A stretch of 43,159 nucleotides of DNA, taken from assembly GCF_001937445.1 (NCBI RefSeq), contig NZ_MSKS01000014.1:1-43159 (forward strand). Direction: 5' to 3'. Of the stretch, positions 1 through 7,527 are shown piece after piece (positions within the stretch are counted from its first letter, which is position 1; each line of letters begins with the position of its first letter). A program made the position numbers and the translations under genes. The notes under the pieces are model-generated. The model did no database searches and was not told the origin of the DNA. It saw only the letters and a program-made list of their open reading frames with translations. This DNA comes from Actinomyces oris (GTDB lineage: Bacteria; Actinomycetota; Actinomycetes; Actinomycetales; Actinomycetaceae).

Positions 1-573
1 GAGCCGCTCGGCGAGCCCACCGGCCGGGAGCAGGCCGAGGCCGCCCAGGCCCCGCTGAGCGCCAAGCTGCGCCGCTGGACGGCCGCCGGCGGCAACATCG
101 GCTCGGTGACCGCCTACGTCCTCGTCCCCGAGCGCGGGCAGGGCGGCCAGGAGGTCACGGAGGCGACCGGGCAGCGGCCGGCCCCCGGCACCTACGTCTA
201 CATCGAGCGCGACCACGCCCTGGCTCTCATCGGGCCCGCCCCCTCGGCGGCGGACGCCGGGCCGGACGCAGGGACTGATGCCGCGACGGACGCCGGGGCG
301 GAGCCCCTGCCCGACGGCGTCGGCGCCCGCATCGTCCTGACCGGCAACGTGGACAAGGTTGCCCGCAAGTACTTCTCCTTCGCCCTGCGCATCGCGGTCC
401 AGGACTGCGGCTGCTCCTTCGAGGTCATCCGCCTCGTCGCCGACGCCCTGGGGGTGCCGCTGCGCGCCCGGGCCCGCTGGGACGAGCAGCGCATCGCCCG
501 GGCACTGGGCACTGACCCGGCCCGGGAGCCGGCCTGTATCGTCGTCGACCTGGGAGGCCGCCGTGCGCACTGA
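1..573 (+). CDS. SagB-like nitroreductase-family dehydrogenase, N-terminally truncated by the window edge
   Basis: The reading frame is open from base 1, so the start lies upstream; only the C-terminal 190 residues are present. The segment GNIGSVTAYVLVPE, then PGTYVYIERDHALAL, matches the central part of SagB-type FMN dehydrogenases, where a Gly-rich turn precedes a strand and a 'PGxYxY' element. The later LTGNVDKVARKYFSFALR and FEVIRLVADALGVPL match the helical C-terminal half. An Ala/Asp-rich insert lies between them (about residues 78-96). In azole-forming RiPP pathways these flavoenzymes oxidise azolines to thiazoles or oxazoles. The stop overlaps the next start by 11 bp, so the two are translationally coupled. 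The family call is by motif resemblance; the missing N-terminus prevents checking the FMN-binding arginine. Confidence 0.7.
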   Translation, partial: EPLGEPTGREQAEAAQAPLSAKLRRWTAAGGNIGSVTAYVLVPERGQGGQEVTEATGQRPAPGTYVYIERDHALALIGPAPSAADAGPDAGTDAATDAGAEPLPDGVGARIVLTGNVDKVARKYFSFALRIAVQDCGCSFEVIRLVADALGVPLRARARWDEQRIARALGTDPAREPACIVVDLGGRRAH

Positions 574-1300
574 CTTCGAGACGCTGCGCGAGCTCGTCGC
601 CGGATTCTCCGCCGGATCAGGCACTCGCCCCGCCGAGCCGACCTCCGACGGTCTGGCTGCGCGTCGCCCGCGCCCGCCGCTGGACTGCCAGGTCCCGGAC
701 GCGCTCGTCCCCGGCCCCCAGGCGCCCTACCCCTACAGCCTGCGCCAGACCTTCGAGCGCCGCTCGTCGTCGACCACCTACGGCACCGAGCCGCTCGAGG
801 CCGAGCCCCTCCTGGCGATGGTCCGCGACGCCCTGGCCGACGACGCGCGCACCTGGGGCCAGGACGCAGCGGCCTGCCCCCTGGAGCCCTTCGTGCTCCT
901 CCTGCGCCCGCGCGGCGCCGAGCCGGGCATCTACCGGGTGCGGCTCGACGGCGTCGACCTCGTCCGCCCCCTGCCGCCGGCCGAGGAGATCGAGGGCATG
1001 ACGGTGCAGAAGGAGTTCGCCCGCGCCGGCGCCATCGTCTCGGTCGCCGCCAACCTCGATGAGGCCGACGCCTGGGGCGGGGCGGCCGGTTACCGCTTCA
1101 CCATGAGCCGCAGCGCCGCCCTCATCTACTCGCTGCACCTGCGCGCCGCCGCCCGGGGGCTGGTGGGGACGGTCTTCGCCGGCTTCGCCACCTCGGCAGT
1201 GCGCCACCTGCTGGACTCCGACGGCGTCAGCCGCCACCAGATGTTCGCCGTCACTATCGCCAGTCCACAGACAGAACCGCCCGATGAGGCGGCCGGCTAG
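563..1300 (+). CDS. Second nitroreductase-like (SagB-family) protein of the RiPP operon
   Basis: This 245-residue protein starts at a GTG inside the end of the preceding gene. After a Pro-rich N-terminus, FERRSSSTTYGTEPLEAEPL resembles the nitroreductase N-terminal signature (paired Arg, Ser, then a 'PL..L' helix). PGIYRVRLDGVDL repeats the 'PGxYxx' element, and YSLHLRAAARGLVGTVFAGF resembles the C-terminal domain. Two consecutive nitroreductase-like genes suggest a hetero-oligomeric azoline dehydrogenase, or one active and one structural partner. A 207-nt gap with a hairpin separates it from the precursor gene. The pathway role is inferred from neighbours; the substrate is unknown. Confidence 0.65.
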   Translation: MRTDFETLRELVAGFSAGSGTRPAEPTSDGLAARRPRPPLDCQVPDALVPGPQAPYPYSLRQTFERRSSSTTYGTEPLEAEPLLAMVRDALADDARTWGQDAAACPLEPFVLLLRPRGAEPGIYRVRLDGVDLVRPLPPAEEIEGMTVQKEFARAGAIVSVAANLDEADAWGGAAGYRFTMSRSAALIYSLHLRAAARGLVGTVFAGFATSAVRHLLDSDGVSRHQMFAVTIASPQTEPPDEAAG

Positions 1301-1417
1301 CCCCGGCCCACCACCCGCGAGCGCTGGCGGCCCATCCGTTGGTCCACCGCCCGCCAGACGGACCCAGAACTGCATACCGCGCCACAGAGTTTCACAGACC
1401 ACCCCGTCCGCGGGGTT

Positions 1418-1445
1418 GGGGTCCGGTCCCGGCAGACCGGACCCC
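1418..1445 (+). other. Perfect hairpin upstream of the RiPP precursor gene
   Basis: An 11-bp perfect stem (ggggtccggtc / gaccggacccc) closes a 6-nt loop inside the 207-nt gap before the precursor gene. No T-run follows, so a simple intrinsic terminator is unlikely. It could be an mRNA stability element, a processing site or an attenuator setting precursor output relative to the enzymes. Confidence 0.55.
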
Positions 1446-1490
1446 CGGGGCTCGAAGGGGTCCCGCTCCTGCCCACAAGACATCTGAGAG

Positions 1491-1500
1491 AAGGAGGTGA
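1491..1500 (+). promoter_or_regulatory. Very strong ribosome binding site of the precursor gene
   Basis: The run aaggaggtga is fully complementary to the 16S anti-Shine-Dalgarno and lies 7 nt before the ATG at 1508. It is far stronger than the sites of the neighbouring enzyme genes, as expected for a highly translated RiPP precursor. Confidence 0.85.
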
Positions 1501-1507
1501 ACAGCAT

Positions 1508-1711
1508 ATGACGAACAGCGCCATCGATCTCACCCTCGCCGACAGTGACTTCGGCGTCGAGGAGCTGCCCGAGGGCAACGCCCTGGGTTGTGCCTTCAGC
1601 AGCGCCAGCGCGTCCTGTCCGGCCAGCGCCGCCTCGGCCTCGTGCCCGGCCAGCGCGGCCTCGGCCTCGTGCCCGGCCTGCGCGGCCAGCGCGTCGACGA
1701 CGTCCTGCTGA
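1508..1711 (+). CDS. RiPP precursor peptide with a repeat-built Cys/Ser core (thiopeptide/azole type)
   Basis: The 67-residue peptide has an acidic, Cys-poor leader (IDLTLADSDFGVEELPEG, residues 6-23) resembling thiopeptide-type leaders with a 'VEELP' element. A Cys/Ser/Thr-rich tail follows from C28. Residues 33-59 are three copies of the 9-mer ASASCPASA, the third with Ser changed to Cys (ASASCPACA), and a fourth partial copy ends in ASASTTSC. At DNA level this is a 27-bp tandem repeat at 1604-1684. From S31 to the end, 20 of 37 residues are Ser, Thr or Cys, which are substrates for azole formation and dehydration. It has an exceptional ribosome site and lies among SagB-like and split LanB-like enzymes. 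The exact leader cleavage site and final structure are unknown. Confidence 0.85.
   Translation: MTNSAIDLTLADSDFGVEELPEGNALGCAFSSASASCPASAASASCPASAASASCPACAASASTTSC
1604..1708 (+). repeat. 27-bp tandem repeat inside the precursor core
   Basis: Units lie at 1604-1630, 1631-1657 and 1658-1684, with a diverged fourth copy at 1685-1708. Each encodes ASASCPASA or a close variant. Synonymous differences between unit 1 and units 2-3 (for example gcgtcctgtccg against gcctcgtgcccg) suggest units 2 and 3 are the most recent duplicates. Confidence 0.9.
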
Positions 1712-1721
1712 CGACCCCATG

Positions 1722-1757
1722 GTGGCGGGTAGGGGACTCCAGTCCCCTACCCGCCAC
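1722..1757 (+). terminator. 17-bp perfect stem just after the precursor gene (attenuator/terminator)
   Basis: The arms gtggcgggtaggggact (1722-1738) and agtcccctacccgccac (1741-1757) are exact reverse complements with a nominal 2-nt loop. The stem starts 11 nt after the precursor stop. There is no poly-T tail. Such stems between a precursor gene and the downstream enzymes commonly give partial read-through or protect the 3' end of the short precursor mRNA. The position supports that role here. Confidence 0.8.
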
Positions 1758-1806
1758 TGGTGGTACCCCGGAGCCCCGTGAACCGACCTGAGGGAGCCAA
1801 GAGCCC

Positions 1807-3045
1807 ATGATGAGCACGGTGATGAGTACGGCGAGGACAACGCCGACGATCCCTGGTGGCCGCCCGACGAGCCCGATCCCGCGCCTGCGCCGCGGGGTGA
1901 GCCTCATCGTCGGGATGGACAACCAGCCGATGCTGTTCGACTCCGACTCGGGCAAGTACCACCGGCTCGGCGCGGCCGCTGCCTTCATTGTCAACCAGTT
2001 CGACGGGGTGCGCCCCCTGCCGACCATCATCGAGGAGCTGCCCCAGGATATTGACGAGGCGGGTGCCAAGCGCATCACGGGCCTGGTCGACAACCTGCGT
2101 GACAAGGGTCTCCTGGCGGGCGGCGAGCCCGACTCCGCCGACCCCGCCGCACCCGACGCTTCGGCGGCTCCGGTGCGCACCAGGCGCAGCCGCGGACGCC
2201 ACACCGCCCAGCCCCGCCGGGCCCGCCACCTCAAGGTTGAGCGGCCCCGCCGCAGTGGGGGCTGGTGGCTGCCCCGCATCATCATCGCCCGCAAGTACCA
2301 CCGGGTCGTCGCCCCGATCGTCACCCTGCTTCAGCGCCTTCCGGCCCCCGCGCTCAGCTGGGTCTTCCTGGCGCTGGCCGCCTGCGGGTACGTGGCCGGG
2401 GCCATGGCGCTCAGATCCCTGGCCGGGGGGCCCCGCCCGGGGGTCCTGGTCTTCGTCACGGCGGTGGCGATCCAGCTGGTGAGCATCCTGCTGCACGAGT
2501 CCTGGCACGCCATCGTGGCCGGCTACCTGGGCACCCCCATCCGTGGACTGGGGGTGGCGCTCATGTTCTGGGCGATCCCCATCGCCTACGTCGATCGCAC
2601 CGACTCCTACCGGGTGCGCTCCCGGCGCGGACTGACCATGCTGGCCCTGGCCGGTATCTTCTCCGACGGCGTCGTCTGCGGACTGGAGGCGGCCGTCGCC
2701 TGGGCCTCGACGGGAATGGTGCGCCAGGTGGCCCTGACCCTGTGCGCCTTCCAGCTCACGATGCTCGTCACCAACCTCAACCCCCTCACCCAGTCCGACG
2801 GCGTCGCCGCCATCGAGGCGGCCTCCGGATCGGTCAACTTGCGCGGGCGCTCCATGTTCGTGCTGCGCTGTGTCCTGAGGCGCCAGCCGCTGCCGCCGGC
2901 CCTGGCCGTCATGCGGCCCGCGGTGCGCTGGGGCTACTTCATCTACGGGCTGGCGTGCTCTCTTCTCGGGCTGCTGGCCTTCGTGATGAGCATTGTATGG
3001 ATAGGCTACTGGCTGTACGCCCTCTTGAAAGGTTTCCTCCTATGA
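1807..3045 (+). CDS. PqqD-like domain fused to an M50-type intramembrane zinc metalloprotease
   Basis: The 412-residue protein has a PqqD/RRE-like N-terminal domain (about residues 30-110: RRGVSLIVGMDNQPMLFDSD, then FIVNQFDGVRPLPTIIEELP). Winged-helix domains of this type bind RiPP leader peptides. A basic linker (about 115-160) leads to a polytopic membrane domain. HESWH at 230-234 is the HExxH zinc site of site-2-protease-type M50 peptidases, and NLNPLTQSDG near 323-332 supplies the third ligand motif. The protein could cut the leader during maturation or export, guided by the PqqD domain. It follows the precursor after the 17-bp hairpin and overlaps the LanB gene as ATGA. The fold is well supported; its substrate is inferred. 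Confidence 0.82.
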   Translation: MMSTVMSTARTTPTIPGGRPTSPIPRLRRGVSLIVGMDNQPMLFDSDSGKYHRLGAAAAFIVNQFDGVRPLPTIIEELPQDIDEAGAKRITGLVDNLRDKGLLAGGEPDSADPAAPDASAAPVRTRRSRGRHTAQPRRARHLKVERPRRSGGWWLPRIIIARKYHRVVAPIVTLLQRLPAPALSWVFLALAACGYVAGAMALRSLAGGPRPGVLVFVTAVAIQLVSILLHESWHAIVAGYLGTPIRGLGVALMFWAIPIAYVDRTDSYRVRSRRGLTMLALAGIFSDGVVCGLEAAVAWASTGMVRQVALTLCAFQLTMLVTNLNPLTQSDGVAAIEAASGSVNLRGRSMFVLRCVLRRQPLPPALAVMRPAVRWGYFIYGLACSLLGLLAFVMSIVWIGYWLYALLKGFLL

Positions 3046-5684
3046 CGCAGCCGGTTCTCTCTCGTGCCGGTGCCTCCCCCTCCCAACAGCCACAGCCGCA
3101 GCCCGTATCCGCCGTGACCCCCGGGGAGCCCATCTCATCCGCTCCGTCCTCCGCCGTACCAGCGCCGGTACCGGCACCGGAGCCGGTGCCCCCGGCCCTG
3201 GCTCAGCCCGCCGTGGCCCTGCCGACCCTCGTGCGCCTGGGCGGGCTGCCGGTGCGGGCCGTCCCCGAGACCAGCGCCGCCGTCATCGGCACCCTGGACT
3301 ACCTGCGTCGGCTCGACGAGGTGCTCGACGGCGCCGCCGTCCAGCTGCTCGACCCGCTCTACGAGATCGTCCCCACCCTGGACAAGGCCGAGCGCCGCCC
3401 GGTCCTGCGCGCTAAGCGCTGCGTCTTCCAGGGGCGCGCCACCGACCTGTCCGAGGAGGTCCTGGCGGCCCTGCCCGCCGAGCTGCGCGCGCTGCTGGAG
3501 CGGTGGGACGCCCTGGTGGCCCGCAAGGAGGAGACCCGAGCCCGCCTGGCCGTCCTGGTCGACGTCGACCTGGATCGCAGCCGCGAGCTGCTGGCGGCCG
3601 GCCTCGACGAGCCCGGCTACCAGGAGGCCCTGGCCATCGCCGCCCCGGCCCTGGTCTCCACCCTGGCCGTCCGCGGCCGCCGGCTCGAGGACCCCCGCGT
3701 CCTGCGCACCCTCTACACGCTGGCCACCCGGGCCGCCCTCAAGACCAGCCCCTTCTCGGGACTGACCACCGTCAACGAGGCGGGACAGCCCTCCAGCGGG
3801 CGCAGCCACCGCATGGTGGCCACCCACCTGGCCTACCGCATCCTGAGCGCCACCGCCCAGGACCTGGCCGCCGACGGCGCCCTCTACCTCGAGCCCGCCC
3901 CAGTGCGCCGGGCCTACCGCGCCGCTCCCGGCCCGGACGCGGCCGGCGCCTACGGCCAGTACCCCTCCCGGGAGGTCGAGGCGGAGGCGCTGACCGTCGT
4001 CGGCGAGCACGAGTACGGCAACGGGATGGTCTTCCGCCAGGAGACCATCCAGCCCGCCCGCTGGCTCCAGGAGACCCACGACGCCCTCACCGGCGGCGGC
4101 ATGCACGCCGTGCTCAGCGTGCGCGACGCCTGCGAGCGCGTGGGCGGCGCCGATCCGCGCCTGCGCCTGGAGCGGCTGCTGGCCTCCGGCGCCATCGTGC
4201 CGCACGTGCCCTGGTATCGCGGGGAGAACCCCTTCCCGCTGCTGGCCGCCTCGCTCTCACCGGAGCAGCAGCGCCAGTGGGGCAAGGACCTGGCCTGGCT
4301 GGCCCGGCTCGATGACGCCGTCGGCACCGCCGACGCACCCGGCCGCGCCGAGCTTCTCAACCGCACGGTGCGCCTGGCTGAGCGCGTCTTCCCCGACGGT
4401 GAGCTCGGTGAGCGGCCCAGCGGCTTCCTTTACGAGGACCGCGAGTCGACCCGCAGCTGGGTCGACCCTCTCGAGGACGCCCCCTTCGAGCAGGACGTTA
4501 AGACCCTGGGTGAGCTCGCCGACCCCTGGGTGGCCCGCTCCCACATCTACGACCTCATGGTGGCCCGCTTCGTCTCCCTGTTCGGAAGCGGAGGGGTGTG
4601 CAAGGACCCGCTGGCCTTCTTCATGACCATCGCCCACGCCCCTGATGGCGACCAGGAGATGCTGCGCACCGCCGGGCTCGACTACGCCGCCGGCCCCGAT
4701 GAGGAGCGCGCCGCCCTGTCCGGCGGGCTCTCCGGCTCGCCCAGGCACCTGGGCGCCTTCCTCCAGCCGGTGGCCCCCAGCGCCCGGACCTACGCCGCCG
4801 GCGGGGGCCTGACTGTCGTCAACGCCTTTACCAACGCCAACGGCTCCCTCCAGGCCCGCTTCCACCGGCTCCTGGGCTCCGGCTTCCGGGAGCGCCTGGC
4901 TACGCGGATCCGCACCTCCTGGGGCACCGAGCGGGTCCTGGAGATCCAGGCCAGCACCGAGTGCAACACCGGTCAGGCCGTCTCCTGCGGGCTCCTGCCG
5001 CCGCTGGGGCTGCCCGGTGAGCCGGGGGCGCCGGACGCGGTCCCCCTCAGCTCCCTGCGGCTCGTCCACGACCCGGCCACGAGCACCCTGTTCCTGGCCG
5101 ACGACGCCGGGCCCGTGGGACTGGCCTACCTGGGCCTGACCCCCCAGTACCTCCTGGGCGGCTACCTGTCCTGGCTGGTGCTGCTGAGCGACCCCTGGTC
5201 CCGGCTGCCCCCGTTCGCGGACCACTGGACCAGCCGCCGTCGGGACCTGAATGGGCCCCTGCCCGACGAGGTGATGTACTCCGAGCGGGCCGTGGCCGGC
5301 CGTCTGGTGACGCGCCGCGAGTCCTGGACCTTCCCGGCCCAGCAGATCGCCCCGCTCATGGACCGCGACCTGACCACGACCCTGCTGCACATGGACGACC
5401 TGCGCAAGCAGTGGGGCATACCCACGGAGGTCTTCGTCCACCAGCACATGCCCTCCCAGGGCGCCACCTTCGACCAGCACAAGCCCCGCTACGTGGACCT
5501 CACCTCGCCGGTGTCGCTGCTGGCGCTGCGCGGCTGGATCGACCCCGGTGCCGCGCACATCAGCTTCGTCGAGGCGCTGCCGGCCCGCGGCCAGGCCCTG
5601 GGGCTCACCCAGGACGGCGAGTCGACGGTGGTCGAGTACCTGGTGGGACTCCAGTGGCCCAAGAACCTGGGAGGCATGGCGTGA
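3042..5684 (+). CDS. LanB-type dehydratase, glutamylation (N-terminal) protein
   Basis: The start is the ATG overlapping the stop of the protease gene (ATGA), giving 880 residues. After a Pro/Ala/Gln-rich N-terminus (about 1-60) the protein matches the large LanB N-terminal domain. KTSPFSGLTTV near residue 233 is its hallmark, and SGFRERLATRIR and SPVSLLALRGWI are typical later elements. In split LanB systems this protein uses glutamyl-tRNA to glutamylate Ser/Thr of the precursor. A partner with the C-terminal domain then eliminates glutamate to give dehydroamino acids. That partner is the next gene, overlapping by 4 bp (GTGA). The length is normal for a stand-alone N-terminal LanB of thiopeptide, goadsporin or lactazole type. 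Confidence 0.85.
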   Translation: MTQPVLSRAGASPSQQPQPQPVSAVTPGEPISSAPSSAVPAPVPAPEPVPPALAQPAVALPTLVRLGGLPVRAVPETSAAVIGTLDYLRRLDEVLDGAAVQLLDPLYEIVPTLDKAERRPVLRAKRCVFQGRATDLSEEVLAALPAELRALLERWDALVARKEETRARLAVLVDVDLDRSRELLAAGLDEPGYQEALAIAAPALVSTLAVRGRRLEDPRVLRTLYTLATRAALKTSPFSGLTTVNEAGQPSSGRSHRMVATHLAYRILSATAQDLAADGALYLEPAPVRRAYRAAPGPDAAGAYGQYPSREVEAEALTVVGEHEYGNGMVFRQETIQPARWLQETHDALTGGGMHAVLSVRDACERVGGADPRLRLERLLASGAIVPHVPWYRGENPFPLLAASLSPEQQRQWGKDLAWLARLDDAVGTADAPGRAELLNRTVRLAERVFPDGELGERPSGFLYEDRESTRSWVDPLEDAPFEQDVKTLGELADPWVARSHIYDLMVARFVSLFGSGGVCKDPLAFFMTIAHAPDGDQEMLRTAGLDYAAGPDEERAALSGGLSGSPRHLGAFLQPVAPSARTYAAGGGLTVVNAFTNANGSLQARFHRLLGSGFRERLATRIRTSWGTERVLEIQASTECNTGQAVSCGLLPPLGLPGEPGAPDAVPLSSLRLVHDPATSTLFLADDAGPVGLAYLGLTPQYLLGGYLSWLVLLSDPWSRLPPFADHWTSRRRDLNGPLPDEVMYSERAVAGRLVTRRESWTFPAQQIAPLMDRDLTTTLLHMDDLRKQWGIPTEVFVHQHMPSQGATFDQHKPRYVDLTSPVSLLALRGWIDPGAAHISFVEALPARGQALGLTQDGESTVVEYLVGLQWPKNLGGMA

Positions 5685-6907
5685 GCACGCACGACGACGT
5701 CCAGTCCAACCGGCGTGAGCAGCGCAACCAGCCCAGTCGGCTCATCCGCTCCCGCAGGCTGCGCTGGCTCGGCGGGCGCTCGCGGGCCGGCGAGCAGGCG
5801 GAGCGCACCGGGCAGGCCGGGCAGGCGAGCCAGGTGGGCCAGATGGGCCAGGTGGACCAGCCCAGTCAGGCCGGCCAGGCCGGGACGGTCGGCCTGGGGG
5901 GCGCGAAGCCGCAGGCGGGCGGCTCGATCCCGGGGATCCAGCCCCTGGAGATGGCGGCCGCCGACTTCGGCAACCTGCGCGCCCAGCACAGCGCAATGCG
6001 TCAGCGGGGCGCGGCGATGGCCGGTCAGCGTGAGGGCGTTGGCTGGCTGTATGCGCGGATCTACTGCGCCGGCGGGGATGACACCGACGCCCTGCTGCCC
6101 GAGGTCGCCCAGTGGCTGGATCGGGCCCGCGGCCAGTGGGACATCCGCTCGGCGCACTTCCTGCGCTTCGTCGACCTGCGCGGCCACCACATCCGGCTGC
6201 GGCTCAAGGCCGTCGAGGGCGTCCTGGACGAGGCCTACGCGAGCATGCGCGAGCTGGGTGCCGTGGCCCAGCGCACCGAGGCGCGCACGGTCGAGCGCCT
6301 CGTCTCCGACCCGATGACCGGGGGGATCGGTGCGAGCCGGCCCGGCATCACCTTCGGCGTCTACGGCCCCGAGTACGACAAGTACGGGGGAGTGGCCGGC
6401 GTGGAGGAGGCTGAGCGCCACTTTTATGTCTCCAGCCGATGGTGCCTGGACCACCAGGTTTGGCAGATTCCGCGGCCGGTGCCGCGGGCGGCCCTGGCGG
6501 CGCGGTTCCTGGCGCTGGCGGCCCGCAGTGCGCCGCTGCCTGAGGCCGAGCTGCTCTCCGCCCACCTGCGGATGTGGGGCTCGCGGCTCCCCGCGCACCT
6601 GCGTGACGGCAGTGCCCTGGGGCCGATTGTTCAGCAGCTGCTGGAGGTCATCGAGTTCCAGTTCGATGAGATCCCGTCCTGGAGTCAGGCAGCGGCGGCC
6701 GTGGGTGAGCTGGCCGACGACGCCGGGCGCGCCATCGGCGTCATGGGGGCCGGCACCGGCGGGCGCCGGGCCCTGGACCTGCTGCACATCGACGTCAACC
6801 GGCTCGGCCTCAACCCGGCCGAGGAGTGCATCGCCGGGCTGTGCGCCCGACAGCTCCTGACCGGGGGCGCCGTGCCCCCGGCCCAGCCCTCAGCCGCCGT
6901 CGGGTAG
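5681..6907 (+). CDS. Thiopeptide-type LanB C-terminal-domain protein (elimination or cycloaddition)
   Basis: The 408-residue protein starts at a GTG overlapping the preceding stop. Its first ~95 residues are low-complexity, with a run of G-Q steps (TGQAGQASQVGQMGQVDQ, about 43-60). From about residue 120, GWLYARIYCAGGDD and IRSAHFLRFVDLRGHHIRLR start the 'thiopeptide-type bacteriocin biosynthesis' domain (SpaB_C/Lant_dehydr_C). FGVYGPEYDKYGG is its diagnostic motif. Such domains eliminate glutamate from glutamylated Ser/Thr or, in thiopeptides, catalyse the [4+2] pyridine-forming macrocyclisation. Only one copy is visible. A true thiopeptide would need a second upstream, whereas a linear azole/dehydroalanine peptide would need only this one. 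Confidence 0.82.
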   Translation: MSTHDDVQSNRREQRNQPSRLIRSRRLRWLGGRSRAGEQAERTGQAGQASQVGQMGQVDQPSQAGQAGTVGLGGAKPQAGGSIPGIQPLEMAAADFGNLRAQHSAMRQRGAAMAGQREGVGWLYARIYCAGGDDTDALLPEVAQWLDRARGQWDIRSAHFLRFVDLRGHHIRLRLKAVEGVLDEAYASMRELGAVAQRTEARTVERLVSDPMTGGIGASRPGITFGVYGPEYDKYGGVAGVEEAERHFYVSSRWCLDHQVWQIPRPVPRAALAARFLALAARSAPLPEAELLSAHLRMWGSRLPAHLRDGSALGPIVQQLLEVIEFQFDEIPSWSQAAAAVGELADDAGRAIGVMGAGTGGRRALDLLHIDVNRLGLNPAEECIAGLCARQLLTGGAVPPAQPSAAVG

Positions 6908-6989
6908 CCGGGCGCCGCCTGGCCCCGGAGCCCCGAGGCGCGCCGAAGTGTCCATGAGAAGGGCCCTGATTGTCGATGAAGGACTGGGA

Positions 6990-7111
6990 GTGTCCACGGT
7001 GCTGACATCAACAACGCGCTGACCTCCCAGCCTGAGAAGAAACCGCAAGATTCCAACGATCTATTTCAGGCGCTTCGAGGGCTGGCGCGCTGATGTCAGC
7101 GCTGTGGACAC
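6990..7111. repeat. Long imperfect inverted repeat after the RiPP operon (MITE-like or terminator)
   Basis: The left arm (6990-7010) begins gtgtccac and ends gctgacatca. The right arm (7091-7111) begins tgatgtcagc and ends gtggacac. The ends pair perfectly over 8 and 10 bp, with a 3-nt mismatched patch between. Inner arms cccagcc / gggctgg also pair. Total length is 122 nt. No clear target-site duplication was found, so mobility is only a possibility. Confidence 0.6.
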
Positions 7112-7279
7112 GTGGCTGTGCGGGGAGTGGGTCCGTCAGGTTCTTGGCGGCGCATCCAGGTTCTCTCACCTTGGGGCAACCCCACCGGTCCCTGCCTGGC
7201 CCCTTCGGGTGCTCGCGTAGGGGACCCAGAAGTCATGGTTCGACGATGATCTGAGCCGGGTCTTCTTCAGAGCGGTCCA

Positions 7280-7388
7280 CTGCACGAGGGTGGGGGTGTA
7301 CTGGTTGGGGGTTGTGCGTACTGCACGAACCCCCGGACCCTGTGGAGTACACCCAACCCTCTGCCAGTGGATCCCGACCCTCGTGCAG
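7280..7388. repeat. Nested palindromic element, family C (ctgcacgagggt type)
   Basis: Outer arms ctgcacgagggt (7280-7291) and accctcgtgcag (7377-7388) are exact reverse complements. Second arms gggtgtact (7294-7302) and agtacaccc (7346-7354) pair inside them, and an inner gggggtt/aaccccc also pairs. The half-element tcccgaccctcgtgcagt recurs exactly at 39209-39226, just after another gene, so this is a dispersed repeat family. Confidence 0.75.
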
Positions 7389-7527
7389 TTCGGGTGGTGT
7401 CAGGTCTGATAGTCGGGCTGAGGCTCTGATCGAGCCTGCCCCTCGCCCCGGTGAGGGTTGGGAGCCGGGCGTGGGCCGGTCGGCGCTTACCGGTCGGCGG
7501 TTTCTGATCTGATCGTCCTGCGCGCCC

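Larger units (their letters stand above)
6908..7527. other. 620-nt non-coding gap between RiPP operon and purB
   Basis: No convincing gene is present; a 66-codon open frame at 7312-7512 has no ribosome site and crosses a palindrome. The gap contains two separate inverted-repeat structures (6990-7111 and 7280-7388). It separates converging transcription units, consistent with a terminator and repeat-rich spacer. Confidence 0.7.

Noticed and set aside
1604-1708. CRISPR-like array
   Set aside because: The 27-bp units are directly adjacent with no spacers and encode an in-frame peptide repeat.
617-1840. 407-codon minus-strand frame across the RiPP genes
   Set aside because: It overlaps the nitroreductase and precursor genes, has low-complexity R/G/A content and no recognisable motif.
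7312-7512. 66-codon frame between the RiPP operon and purB
   Set aside because: It has no ribosome site, crosses palindrome C and has no conserved-looking segment.
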